From NCBI GenBank assembly GCA_029891345.1, contig CM056994.1, positions 62,436,751 to 62,500,750 of the forward strand: 64,000 nt of DNA, written 5' to 3'. Numbering within the stretch: position 1 is the stretch's first letter; every line of letters begins with the position of its first letter. Shown here in pieces: positions 23,377-34,860 of the stretch. The stretch is from Dryococelus australis (Eukaryota > Arthropoda > Insecta > Phasmatodea > Phasmatidae). Position numbers and translations under genes: made by a program. The notes beneath the pieces are model-generated. The model saw only the letters and a list, made by a program, of their open reading frames with translations, did no database searches and was not told the DNA's origin.

Positions 23377-25087
23377 CCTCGAAATGCCAAAACATTTATT
23401 CCTGTACATGTTTTGCAACGGTGGCACCACAGCAGTCCCCTAGTTCCTTTAATGATCATTACTAATGCAGCGCACATTGTCTACCTCAATGGAGTTCGGC
23501 ATCCCCTCCTTTTTCCTCCCCATGATCCTCTAACCAGTGCATAAATATATTTTTTGATAGGGGACGATGTTATTACATTTGCATGCACACCTTCCCCCTA
23601 CTTCTATCCTCCCAGCACCTACGATGGTAAGCACGTCGAAGCTACACTTGTGAATTACACACTGCAATCGTCGACATTATGTTTTGTAAGTATGTTGTTA
23701 AAGTGATTATGGCTAAGCTGAAGGGAGAGCATTCAAACTGTAAGTGGTGGACGAGTGCGTTATAATTTGGGCTTTAGTATTTTAGCATGTTGTGTCTTGT
23801 TTTGTGTGCTAGTGTTTGCGGGGCATGCATTGATTCAGGGTTTTTCTAAATCCAGTTTCCTTTGCATTGGCAATGTCTGATTGCCATTCTTCGTTCAAGT
23901 GTTAGTTTTATGTAGCATCAGTCTTGCATTAAAAGAATTTCCATTGCCATGTCAGTATTTACAAGCTTTAAGAAAGTTGAACTAGTTATTGTACAAGTTA
24001 TTATTAATGTTATAAAATGTTGACAACCTATCATTACAGTATTGCATGTTGATTTTAGGAAATCTCAATCTATTTATTGATTTGCATTTTTAATGAATTC
24101 TCTATTTAAAGTTAACTATGTTTTATGCCAAGCTACTTTAAGTGTGAAGGTGTTGTAGTGGAATTTTCTAAGAGCCTTTATTCAAATTGGTAATTGTAAT
24201 GATTCAGCTGAGCTGTGATAAACGTATCTGTGAAATTTTGTATGCTTTTTATAGTTTTCGTACACACCTGTTGTTTAATTGGTTGTCACTATCTTGAGAA
24301 TTGGAGAGTTCTCTGCAATCTTGTTATTTGTTGAAAACATGTATGTGCATTTGTAGGCATCTTTTGTTTCATATGGGCATTTGGAAAATATATAAGTGAA
24401 ACTTTGTTCAGGAGTACACATTTTATTTGTGTCCGTTTGGCACAGTTTTTAATATTTTGTCTGTAAATGTGTTGCAAGAATGTCAAAGACTTTTATACTG
24501 TAACATAAAAGGAACTAATGAGTGTTATTCCTTTCTTCCCCTTAAACACTGTATTGCCTACACTATCACCCTTTTGACATCTAGACTATTTTCCTGTTGC
24601 CAGTTGAAGCTGCATTCCAAGAAACAAGTGGGATGATCACGAAAGCAGCCAAGACAGAACAGTGATATGACAACCAAGGCCAGATCTTTGGCAATAGGGA
24701 CGGCAACCACCCACGGGCAGAGCCCTGGTGGCGGTGATGGTAACCCAAGGTCAAAGCCTTGGAGGAAGGCACGGCAACCTTCCCTTATCTTTTCCAGGGG
24801 TAGCCAAGATCGCGTCGCCTGCAGTAGAAGTCGGATGCTGATACTATGCACGTTTTTAAAAATCAATTTTAAGTTTAAAACAAGGGTGTGGACACAATAT
24901 GAGTAAGTATGGTATGTAATGTGCATAAGAGAATTTGCTGATGAGAACTAAGCATCTTATAGCAGTAATGACATGAGTATGAACAATGTAGAGAAACTAA
25001 TGCAATATAAAAAAACCACAAGAATAAGTATCAAGATTAATTCTAGAACATATAATATCCCCAATTTGTTTTTTGCCAGTGAATATA
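23377..25087. other. No gene recognised
   Basis: Mostly AT-rich. A short GC-richer patch at 24600-24840 contains two near-repeats (GCAGAGCCCTGGTGGCGG and GGTCAAAGCCTTGGAGGAAG); its frames are short and match nothing known to me. Confidence 0.4.
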
Positions 25088-26587
25088 TAGTAGAACCCTG
25101 TTATAACATTTTTCAAGTGGTCAGTAAAATAAAATGTTATATGCAGGAAAATATAAATAGGAAACAGTATACACCTACAGGAAGACCTCAAGCAAAAGAA
25201 AATTCTAATGTATTAATTTTTATATATAAATAGTTAGCCTCAAGTTCAACATCTTTATCTGGATCATTTGATGCAAAATATCAGTGATCTGAATTCCATG
25301 GACCCCAACATCATCAATTAATTCACAGTGGCATGCATTCTGGATGCTTCTATGGTTGGTTACGTTAGTAATTTTCAGGACCTCAGGACCTTCACCTCTA
25401 AAATATATACTAATAAATAAAATTGAAGTGTGTGTCTGTTATATCAATATTGATACTAATATCTAAGAGTAATATGCTAATCAAACAATGTTTAAGCATA
25501 AATAGCTGTTTTTAAAATGTTGTGTCGATCTATCTGGATGTTCATCTAGAATAGGATCAGAAATGACAATCAATTTTGATAAAACGTTCAGAGATCATAG
25601 AGTTTATTTTCATTTAAAATCTGCTCTTTATTCAATCTCAATATCTCATATGGTTATTAAGGAAATTAATTTCTCCACAAAATTTTCTTTGTGTTTCATA
25701 TCTTATTTCCTTGCAAAAGGATTATTGTCAAAAAGCATTGTTGAAACAACAATAGTTTTTGGAAAAATATATTTAAATAACATGTTATCAAACAAAAAAT
25801 ACTAATGTAATTATAGAATTATTTCCGATAATAGAGTAACAATCTTTCAAACCAATTATATAGGTATGTATTTCAATAACTAGATAAAACCCGGGCCAAG
25901 CAATGGCAGGCAGTATTCTAGCAATCACCTTAAAACCTAAATGAAGCAATATTTCTATTTTAAACACAAAACCTGGGTGAAGGGATGGTGGCTGTATTTT
26001 AATATCACCACAAAACCTAAACGAAGGAAAAATTTATTTTTTAAACATATGTAAAAAAATCCTAAAGTCCACGTGAGCAAAGTCACAGGAACTGCATTAA
26101 TATTGATATAAACCAAAAAAGATATTTGTGAATTCTATTTAATTAATATTTAAAACATTAAAAAATAATTTTTTGTTTTGATTATAGAAATTATGTATAA
26201 ATTTGGATTGACACTATTCATGGCTTATTTAAATTTTCTATTTCTATTTTAAATATATGTAAACAAATCCTAAAGTCCACGTGAATGAAGTTGTGGGACC
26301 AGCTAGTCCTTAATATTTCCAGCATAAACAGTTTTCTGTAAAGTATCTGTTTGTGGGCTACTGCATTGTTAATATATGTCAAATATTAATTAAGATAAAA
26401 ATTGCATTTGAGATACTGAAAGGAATCTAACAAATACTGATATTATAAGCAGGAAATTAAAATATGAACATTGTTATAAGCAGGAAATGAAATAATTAAG
26501 CCTTATGGAGAAATAGTGGTACTATGAAAAAAAGTGTTATATGCAGGAAAATGATACGCGTGGGAATGCTATAACAGGATTCTACAG
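25088..26587. mobile_element. Tigger-like non-autonomous element, 1.5 kb, TA duplication
   Basis: The left end reads TAGTAGAACCCTGTTATAAC after TA; the right end, reversed, CTGTAGAATCCTGTTATAGC before TA (26588-26589). Subterminal repeats of the type GTTATAAGCAGGAAAT occur inside both ends. The element is related to the partial one at 63547, which starts CAGTGGAATCCTTGTATCAC followed by a similar TTTTCAAG. The central part is occupied by a Helitron-like insertion. Confidence 0.75.
25397..26306 (+). mobile_element. Helitron-like non-autonomous element (nested)
   Basis: The 5' side starts TCTAAAATATATACTAATAAATAAAATT-like followed by GTGTGTCTGTTAT, and the 3' side ends GGACCAGCTAG before T. 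TC...CTAG ends without target duplication and the AACCCGGGCCAAGC motif near 25888 fit a common insect Helitron-derived family. The 3' module (TCCTAAAGTCCACGTGA) occurs twice, at about 26060 and 26268, so the element may be a dimer or carry a duplicated end. Ends were placed by eye. Confidence 0.5.
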
Positions 26588-26920
26588 TATAGTTTTCAAA
26601 TGGTTACAGCACTCGAACAAAATTATTTGTTTACACCGCAAATCAAATTATAGCTTGACTAAATATGGTTCAGAAGTAAAACAAATATTTACATGGGGGA
26701 CTAATTTAAAGGAAATGTGCAGGAAGAAATAAGTAAAAGCTACATGTTTAAATCAAAACAATTAAGTTTATTTCTGTATAAAATTCCATTATGAAATATG
26801 TTTAAGAAATGTTAATACACAATTTCAATGATACATGTTACTCTACAACTACAAAGCATACATCAACCACTTAACAACGGAGGTGCTATTCAATGAAACG
26901 TGCCAAATGCCAAACAATTA
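26588..26920. other. No feature recognised
   Basis: AT-rich spacer between two TA-duplicating elements. Confidence 0.4.
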
Positions 26921-27501
26921 CCGTATTTAATAGTGTATAGCGCGCACCATGAATTTTGCAACAAGTTCCAGGGAAAATTTTTGGCGCCCTGTTAGTAAGC
27001 GTGGAACAAATTATTAGTTTTACATCAATGTGTGGTGATTGTGATATATTTGAAAATACTTTAATTAAATTACTTGGGTGCATTTCCGGCTTTGTTTTTA
27101 TTTTTTCTCCATTCTCCTTAAAGAAGCGACCACTGGCTCTTTTTTTGCCGTGTTAGAATGTCACACTAAAAAAAAAAAAAAAAAAAACTCCCCCCCCACT
27201 GAACATGACTCCCTAGTCTATGCCAGGGAAACAACCAGGGATGGTGGAATTATCGACCGGCAACATCTGGGTGGAGGTGACCATAAACACGTGGCAGCTC
27301 TGGTTTGCTGCGTGACAGGATGCTATTAGTTGGGTCTACAAAAAAAAAAAAAATTGGGGGGGGGGGGGGGCAGTGTTGGGACCTACACATATCTGAAGGG
27401 TCGCTGAGAGAGAAAGGAGAGGAGTGATGTATAGAGCACACACCAGAAATTTTTTTCTTTGTTTTGGGAAAAAAGGGAACGCTATACATGAGTAAATATT
27501 G
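26921..27501. mobile_element. MITE with CCGTATTTA-type ends, copy 1
   Basis: The left end reads CCGTATTTAATAGTGTATAG after TA, the right end, reversed, CAATATTTACTCATGTATAG; the right flank is CA where TA is expected. The body contains a CACGTGGCAGCTCTGGTTTG block that recurs in reverse orientation in the element at 51001-51813. It also holds A-runs (about 27168), a C-run and a 15-base G-run (27356-27370). No coding capacity. Confidence 0.75.
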
Positions 27502-30500
27502 CATATAAGCACTAACAAGTCCAACATACCAGACACACACAAATGAAAAAAATAAATATAAACTGTAATCATAAATTATAAATTTTCTTCTAAAATACAT
27601 AAAACAGAATGTACATTACTTCTTATTCAAATTCACAATGCTACAGTAATCACCTGACTACAAGTTATGAACACTGCAGAGTGCCAAAAATTGTATTTAT
27701 GTCATGCAAAAAAATTAACATGCATCTAACTCCACAAACAGTAATGCAAGGTCTACTTCAAAACATAGGCAATAGTTTCATTCCATACTCCATTTCATGT
27801 AAGTTCATTAAATTTTGACAGTTCTAAAAATGTAGCAGGGTCACAATGTATCCTCTTGCCACAGCTGTTCTGTGTATGAAGAAAACAATGTGAGTAAACA
27901 AATGCTATGATCAATGTAGGTTACCATTCCAACTTACGTACTTCATTTTTGTTATGGCCAAGTTATACTGCTGGGACTATAGTTATTTTATTGATGATAG
28001 ATATGGTTGGGAGAGAATTTGGTTTAACATCCTTCATGAGACGTCACTGTTTTGCAGTTCTTACAAGACAGCATCATTTTGAATTTCATATTGTTTTAAT
28101 CTATCAGTGGAAAATTATGTTTCTATGGAGGTAAAGTTTTAACCTCGCCAAAAGAAGAAACCATAGTAAATATGTTGTTCATACTGATGTGAATAATAAA
28201 CACAGTCTGTACGTGTGTAAATACTTTTCGTGAAGTTAACCTTGCACTCGGATTTTCCACCTACATAATAAAAGTGCTTTTTTACACATCAAAACAAAAT
28301 TGAAATGGTGATTTTTTAGGCGACATATATTTCAAAGATTCTAATACCTGTTTCAAAATACATCATTAACAAAACACACTAACTTACAGTTTTTAATTCC
28401 TATATGTGACTACTGAAAATGTTCTATGGCAATCCTCTGCCATGTTTGACTGTCACTGATGCAAAATACTTTGCAGAATCATTCAGAAAACACGACACTT
28501 CACTGGTTTCCCGAAACTAACAAACTGCAGGACGAAAATAATCAGTGGTTCTTCATGACGGTATCAAAAATGATGACGAAGTCATACATGAATCGATATT
28601 ATATATCACACAAGAAAACTCACTAAAAAGGTACTCCTACAACCACAAATGCTTGATGAAATTAAATACAAAAATCATTAACTACTGAAGAAATATTCCG
28701 ATAATACATGTAAGTTACTCACATTAACGTGATATAAAAAGATTGTATGCACAATGGCATTCACATAGCTGGAAACTTTTCACTGATATGACTGTCTGCA
28801 CGGCCTGTATATTTGTAAACCAATTTGCTAAATGACAAAAAAATTGTACAATACCTTAAAAGCACAATTCAAACCATAAATGTTGCAAGTATAAAAAAGT
28901 TCTGAATTAAAACTATTAATTTTCAATACTATTTTCTTCTATAATTATCATCAATATCGCCAACATATCATACATACTGCAATAACTGATCAGCCGATAC
29001 AATGCAAATGAGAACATTTATTGTTTACATACTATGTAGGTTGGTCACATTGTCAAAATTTAGTCTACTTAAATGAAATACAATATACAAATTACATGAA
29101 CAATTACAGGAATGCTTTCAGAATTCTAGTACCTGTAAGGTATTATGTGCATTCCTATCTGCCCACTTTAATATGTAAAAACACAAAAATTTCTGCGAAA
29201 AATGCAAGCTGTATTACAAATTACTAAATAAAATAATATATAAACTAGCAATAAAATGTGGGATTAGCATCTTATTGCCTTTAGTTTGTACGCCACATTA
29301 TAAAAAATGTAACAAAATTTGGTGAAAAGTGATTAAAACTGTCGCAGAGCTACAGTAAAGTGAGCATCATAATTCTATGTGCAAGATTAATGAGAAGTGG
29401 CAACACACTGAAACAGCCCAGTCTGTGAAGAGATGCAGATTAAAGAAGCCACAGCAACCACTCCTCCACAAGATCCCTTTACCACCCACCTGTTAGGCTA
29501 AGAGAAGGAGTTTGAGAACATGCTAGCTGCTAGACAACACTGCCTGACCTAGCCAGGTAGGTAAATTTCTCTTAGCTGTGTTGAATATAATCCAAAGCCA
29601 GCTGAAACATAGCCGTCCAATTTGGATATTAACATGTACGTTGGCCCTATAACGGATGCCCCGTGTGGAGAAAGTATTTATATTATCTTATATTACAAAC
29701 ATATGCACTTTTAAATGAGAAATTGTATTTTATTTAACATAAATAAAAGAGTTTTGCGATACAGGCAAACATTTACGGTCATTAAAATATGTTTCTTTAT
29801 TCACATCAATAATTCAAAACTATGTCCCTTTGATTTCCTTACAAGATTCCACTTGTACTTGCCAAGTGATGTGCACCCTTGGGCTCAGTGGACAGATATT
29901 ATCTTGAAACAAAGGGGTGTGGTTAATTTCCTTCCTGGTTATCTGTTTCTTTGAAACATGTGTACCTGTTGAAAGAACTTAACAACTCTTGACTCTCCCG
30001 CAAGCGACCATTGAAAATAGAATTCATGTTTGGTGAACCTAATGCACCACTCAATGTTTTAACATATTTGGAAACAAGGGGACGTCAAGTATAGTTCTTG
30101 AGTCGTTTTATTCAGATGATGTCTGCATATTTAACAGAATTCCGCCATGATATGGAATGTGCTTTCTTTTTGTAGGTAAACCTATTGGGGCCACATATAA
30201 CAGTGTCTTCAAAAACAAAGGTATCTCAAACAAGCTGCAAAGCATTTCAATCACTACGTAGGCAACTGCCTTAAGGATCCAAATTGATCAGTTTTGATTT
30301 TTCAAGGAAAGCAATTTAACAAAATGCTCTTGGGAATTGTAACACCTTGTAAGATCGTAAATAGGTACTACAAAAGTAATATTTTGGTTACAGTGTAGCA
30401 GAACAACTTTTAAAACAACCTCCTCCCCCAGAAACTCAACTTTATATATTTTAAAATTATTTTCTTTGGTCCCAGTTAATGCTTATGTAGCATAAATTAC

Positions 30501-30595
30501 TATACTATTTTTATAATGTTGAACTATTGCTGTTTCATGCAACTTCATATCTATGATACTGTTTGATGTCAGATTAACTTTTGTCAAAATTTCAA
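27502..30595. other. No gene recognised over 3.1 kb
   Basis: Strongly AT-rich, non-repetitive by eye. Short open stretches such as 27907-28134 have no recognisable domain or splice context. It may be intron or intergenic DNA. Confidence 0.45.
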
Positions 30596-31354
30596 CAGCT
30601 ACCACTTACAGTTATCATGCAAAAAATTCCTACTCTACAGTCTCGCCACAAAAGCCAAACATATCTGCTCCACCTACAGTGATTCCAACAAACAATGTGT
30701 ATAAATAGCCAGAGCATTCCTCGACAGGGGCAACCCCAGGAACCTGGTCCACAAACAGATTCAGCAAGACATCTGAAATATCCCTGGTGGTCCCATATCA
30801 CGGAAACCTAAGTAAACTCAGAAATATTCTCCACCCTGGCCACAAAATTTTAGCTTCGCTTCTTCACCACAAACACAAGACCTGCTCTCCCAACCGCCCA
30901 AGATTGGTTTTCAAAAAGCCACCTAAACTACGCAACAAACTGGTTAGTCCAAATCTGCAGCCCACCACAAATGCATACCAAACTATCACCACCAAAGGAT
31001 CCCACCCATGCAATAGCTCACGCTGTGGCTCCTGTGCCATCCACCAACCCTCAACTTCTTTCAATAGCCGACTCACTAGCCGTACATACCCCATCCAACA
31101 CTAACACACTCAGGCAAAGAATGAATGGTCACAAAGCAGACCCCAAACAAGCCATAACTGGCCACATCAATAACCTACAAGAGGAACCAGTTGCAGCACA
31201 TAAAGCATCACACAACAAATATTTTGATTCCTGCTACAGTACCAGAGTTGTGAGAGCCCTACCACCTTCAAGCAATAGCTCAGAATTCAGACTCAGGACA
31301 CTTCCCAGTGTTATGATAAATTATCATATTAACCAAATCTATAAAAACCAATAA
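30596..31354 (+). pseudogene. Penelope-like retroelement remnant (end of RT and GIY-YIG region, catalytic core deleted)
   Basis: Plus-strand frames read as the C-terminal part of a Penelope-like element: a thumb segment around 30660-30760 (ARAFLDRGNPRNLVHKQIQQ), a linker around 30790-31090 (LSKLRNILHPGHKI, RLVFKKPPKLRNKLV, GSHPCNSSRCGSCAI, SRTYPIQ), then, after a frame change at about 31100, TNTLRQRMNGHKADPKQ, EEPVAAHKASHNKYFD and a tail. In intact elements the GIY-YIG strand with its Y-V-G-x-T-G lies between the TYPI-like and LRQR-like blocks. Here those blocks are almost adjacent, so the catalytic core has been deleted. Spacing elsewhere is normal. Confidence 0.8.
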
Positions 31355-31754
31355 GTTAATGTCATGTTAATTTCGTACCTTTTTTCCACTCTAGAAAAAA
31401 TTTGGCCTTTACATTTTGGAACTATAAGTGGTGAAACTGTGCAGGTTGTGCATGTGTGTGTTTACTCTTTATTTTAATCCCACATGTTTAAAGAATTAGA
31501 CATGAAATTGTGAATGTGGTTGTATTTGTTTGTGTTTTATACTTGAACAAATAGGGACTGACTATGAAGGCTGTATGTATACATGTTGTTTTCACTTTGC
31601 ACTTCGTACCCAAGTCCAGTAACAAAACTCTCATTACTTGAGTGGACAACACTGCTAAAATGATCCACGGGATCACTGTAATCAATGTTAAGTACTTAAT
31701 TTGCAGATATGCGTGTGTGCACACAGTGATTACTGTTTAGCATCCATAATACAC

Positions 31755-31890
31755 TGTATTTTATTTTTAAAGATCGGTTCGAGTTCAGTTCGAGTTTGTG
31801 TACAAATTTAAAAGTTCGGTTCAATAAAAAATATTCTGGGTTAAGTTCTAGTTTGGTTTGATCCCAAAATCTGGGTTCGTCCCATACCTA
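31755..31890. mobile_element. Possible solo hAT terminus
   Basis: The sequence is built of GTTCGAGTTC and GGTTC-type short repeats and ends GGGTTCGTCCCATACCTA; reversed, this begins TAGGTATGGGACGAACCC, a typical hAT terminus with subterminal repeats. No partner end or octamer duplication was found. Confidence 0.4.
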
Positions 31891-32027
31891 ACACAGCTCC
31901 TAACAATACTTATCAGATATATAGCAATTTTTCAATTTTCTCGCCCTACCCTAGTTTGCCACCTGGCCACTAGGTTTATTACCAACAGTGCCCTTCCACC
32001 ATACTCCAGTGTCCTACAACTCGCCGC

Positions 32028-32057
32028 CTGATGAAGCTGGCTTAGCCAGCAAAACGC
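32028..32057 (+). ncRNA. Hammerhead-ribozyme-like core (degenerate)
   Basis: The order is CTGATGA (32028-32034), one base, a perfect six-pair stem GCTGGC/GCCAGC with a TTA loop (32036-32050), then AAAAC. This is the hammerhead layout C-U-G-A-U-G-A, stem II, G-A-A-A, with the first G changed to A. A short CGC/GCG pair (32055-32057 with about 32065-32067) could be stem III. The third base required at the cleavage site and a good stem I are not evident, so it is probably inactive. Hammerhead motifs are a known component of Penelope-like elements, and one lies 0.7 kb upstream on the same strand. Confidence 0.5.
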
Positions 32058-32208
32058 AGTGATCGCGCAATCATGTGGAAAATGTATCGTCCTTTGTGTG
32101 TGTGTGTGCCCGTCGAGTATAACACTGCGAGTACTTGAAAGTCCTGTCCTTTTATATATTTTTGGAGGCATAGCGGCCTACTTGCAACCATAAACTATAA
32201 TTATATAA

Positions 32209-32438
32209 CAGGGCTCCCACCAGCCCCGAAGCTGAAATCCTAGTTTCTGTATATAAAAATCCTGTAAAATCCTTCGAATAAAAAAAATTGCAAATTAAAG
32301 GAAAAAAAGTGGATATGAAAGACGTTTACATATTTAATGTAGTTGTTTTGGTTGCGAATGTACAAACCATTGTAATTCTTTATATATATATATATATAGT
32401 CTGTAATTCTTTATATTATTGTATATACCATTGTAATT

Positions 32439-32503
<65 letters not shown>

Positions 32504-32989
32504 GACAGACGTACACACACTTTAGTGTATTTGACTGTATCTGTGATAATTTTTGCTTTCTCACCATTGTGATATCAATGCCAAACGCAACCCACCGTCA
32601 CCAAATTCGGATTGCATGCGTAAAAGCGGCAATTCACGGCAAAGGTTCTTTCAAGAACGACCTTGGCCTCTGCATGTGATCATACAGCCAGGAACAGAAA
32701 TATGTAGTAACTGTATACCCACGTCACTGAATGATAATGCAAAATATTTTGGACATGCACTATTGAAGCAATGGTTTATGTCCAAAGTATTTCGCTTAAT
32801 TATCCACCTCCATTATAAGAATTTTTCAAACAAATGCATAATTGAAATTGACACACCTCACTGTGGGCGCTAGTGTAGTCACTTTAAGCGCAGTGCTCTA
32901 AAAAAAACCTCTAAACGTTTGGGTTTGGATTTTTCTAGAGTGTTAAAAATCCGTAAAAACACATAAAATCTGCAAAAACGACAGGTCTG
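32209..32989. mobile_element. hAT-type non-autonomous element, copy 1, with 8-bp TSD
   Basis: The ends read CAGGGCTCCCACCAGCCCC and, reversed, CAGACCTGTCGTTTTTGCAG. Flanks are TTATATAA (32201-32208) and CTATATAA (32990-32997), 7 of 8 identical. It is the reverse orientation of 47046-47723; matching blocks include the CTGTATATAAAAATCCTG near the left end and the GGACATGCACTATTGAAGCAATGG-like central part. A TA microsatellite has expanded inside this copy, explaining its greater length (781 versus 678 bp). Confidence 0.88.
32440..32497. repeat. (TA)n microsatellite inside the hAT-type element
   Basis: A nearly pure TA run of about 58 bases, preceded at 32380-32398 by a shorter TA run in a duplicated TTGTAATTCTTTATAT context. 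The second copy of the element at 47 kb lacks it. Confidence 0.95.
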
Positions 32990-32997
32990 CTATATAA

Positions 32998-33760
32998 TCT
33001 TTATCATGTAGCACTTAAGGAATTTTTACATTAACAATGTCACGTAAACAGAATCTGAGCAAATATAAAACTTTAATTGCATGCATCATGCCTTTCCTGA
33101 TATTTAATTTAAAGACTTACAGGTTTGAAAATTATAAAAACAATAATGAAAGTTAATACAAAAAGTTACATAATTTATAACTAGTTGAAAAGTTTTAACA
33201 TCCATATTACAGTTGAATATTACATCTAAACTCACGTTCCAAAAAAATAACTGTAATAGGTTATGAAAGGTGTGCAGTAAATATATATTATGTCGGTAAG
33301 ATAGACATAATTTAATTATTCCTCTGTATAATAAAACTGCTGAAGGTACTAAATTACATGAATGTTGTTTTTTTTTTTTGAAGATAAAATAGAAAAATTC
33401 TGGCACAAAGGTAAGAAATTATGATGAATCAAATATTTAAAACATGTTTTCTAGTACTACACAGCTAAAAAAATATATCGTTTGCAGTTTCAATACTCTT
33501 TATTGGTATGCTGAGCTATGTATTTAATTTAAAAAAACTTGCTGAAAATCTGTTAAAATAATTATGCGGCGGCAGTGATGGTAAGGAGTGAGTATGCTGC
33601 ACAACTCCTGCAGGTCTGCCCCTGAGGCAGCAAAACGTAACAGATGACACGTAACATTCACAAAGGGAAGCTTTGTTTCACACCCCCCCCCCCGCCCCTC
33701 TAATGAACCTGCTCAAGTCCAGTACCTAGTACTTCCTGGTTCACTAACAAAAATAAAAAT
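32998..33760. other. No gene recognised
   Basis: AT-rich stretch between two hAT-derived regions. The CTGCC/GGCAG hairpin near 33614-33629 is followed by CAAAACGT, superficially like the hammerhead core but lacking CTGATGA. Confidence 0.4.
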
Positions 33761-33767
33761 TTTATCA

Positions 33768-34860
33768 GTGCTTAAGACAACTGAAGAGCAAAAAAGCAAC
33801 CTTGAGAAGGCAGTCTCAATGTTTTTCTACGTGGCGAATGTAGTTTTTAATGTTGCTGAACATAACTTCAAGGAGATGAACGAGATATTAAGACCTGGAT
33901 ACAAAGCACCATCAGCAAAAATATCAGTAAGAAGCTTTCGGATGATAATGCTCAACAAATAGAGCTACATATGGTAGAAAAAGTACATAATTGTATTGTA
34001 GTTAAACAGTAATATTGGATGGATGGTAAAGCGTTGAGAATGATTCAATTCATCACAATCCACACAGGGATAGAAAGTTACCTTCTTAAAGTCTACGATG
34101 CAGGGTTACAGAAAAATGTCTCAGCAGTGTGCAACAATTACTGAGACAGTAATAAAAGAATGCAAGGCATGGCAGAATCTTTACGGTAGCTACTGATAAT
34201 GGGAATAAAATGAGCAAAATGTGGGAAATTTTGAAAGAAAACATCCAGATTTAATCACCTATAGCTGTTCAGCATATATATTGAATTTAGTCGAGAAAGA
34301 TGTATCTCCTAAAACATTTATGGGTCATATTGTAGAAGATGGCATTTGAAGAAATATTGTATGATACCACAGTGGCCAAACTAAACAAGATGGAACTCTC
34401 ACCCTAAGTGAGAAAAATCATACGTGAAAAAATTATCACAGGTATGGAGAAATCACCCTTGAACAAACCTTGCAATTTACCACAAAGCAGTGTATTTTGA
34501 GAAACAGTTACATGAAGTAATTGCAAATACACTGAACACGCGTACAAAAAAAAAAAAAAAAAAACAGGTAATTCAGACACCTGAAATTTGGCTCGACCTA
34601 ATAACTCCTGATATTCTGGAGCCTCACCATCACAACTTCACGAAAATATTTCAACAGCCAATCCAATCACCACATATCTTCGCAAACCTTATGGATCCAA
34701 AATTCAGAGGGCAACATCTAAGTGAAGAACAAGAACACTCCACAGAAACGTAGTTAGCTTAACACCATCCTGAATTCCTGCCTGATGTTATGATCTTCTA
34801 GATAAATGACCCAGAGTATTATAAAGCTTCTATGATGCATGCAAATGTACAAGTGTTTTA
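33768..34860 (+). pseudogene. hAT-superfamily transposase remnant (DUF659-type)
   Basis: Plus-strand frames carry in order: AVSMFFYVANVVFNVAEHNF and LRPGYKAPSAK (33800-33930), the usual start of the catalytic half of BED/DUF659 hAT proteins; VATDNGNKMSKMWEILKENI (about 34185-34245), where the D of TDNG is a catalytic acid; a VQHIYIL-like block; MGHIVE-like sequence; and near 34590-34745 a C-terminal stretch with LMDPKFRGQHLSEEQ. Frameshifts, stops and an 18-base A-run at 34547 break it. The BED finger and final dimerisation motifs are not convincing. It differs from the ZMYM-like remnant at 596-2850. Confidence 0.75.

Larger units (their letters stand above)
31355..32208. other. Sequence downstream of the Penelope-like remnant
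   Basis: Non-coding. It contains a possible solo hAT end (about 31755-31890) and the hammerhead-like core at 32028-32057. The stretch 31930-32165, moderately GC-rich, may be the 3' untranslated part of the Penelope-like element. Confidence 0.4.

Noticed and set aside
24558..24926. Minus-strand 122-codon frame
   Set aside because: Low-complexity, no domain or splice context; the opposite strand is equally open.
32288..32572. 94-codon YI-repeat frame
   Set aside because: It is a translation of the TA microsatellite within a transposon.
33610..33640. Second hammerhead-like motif
   Set aside because: The CTGCC/GGCAG hairpin and CAAAACGT are there, but CTGATGA is missing.
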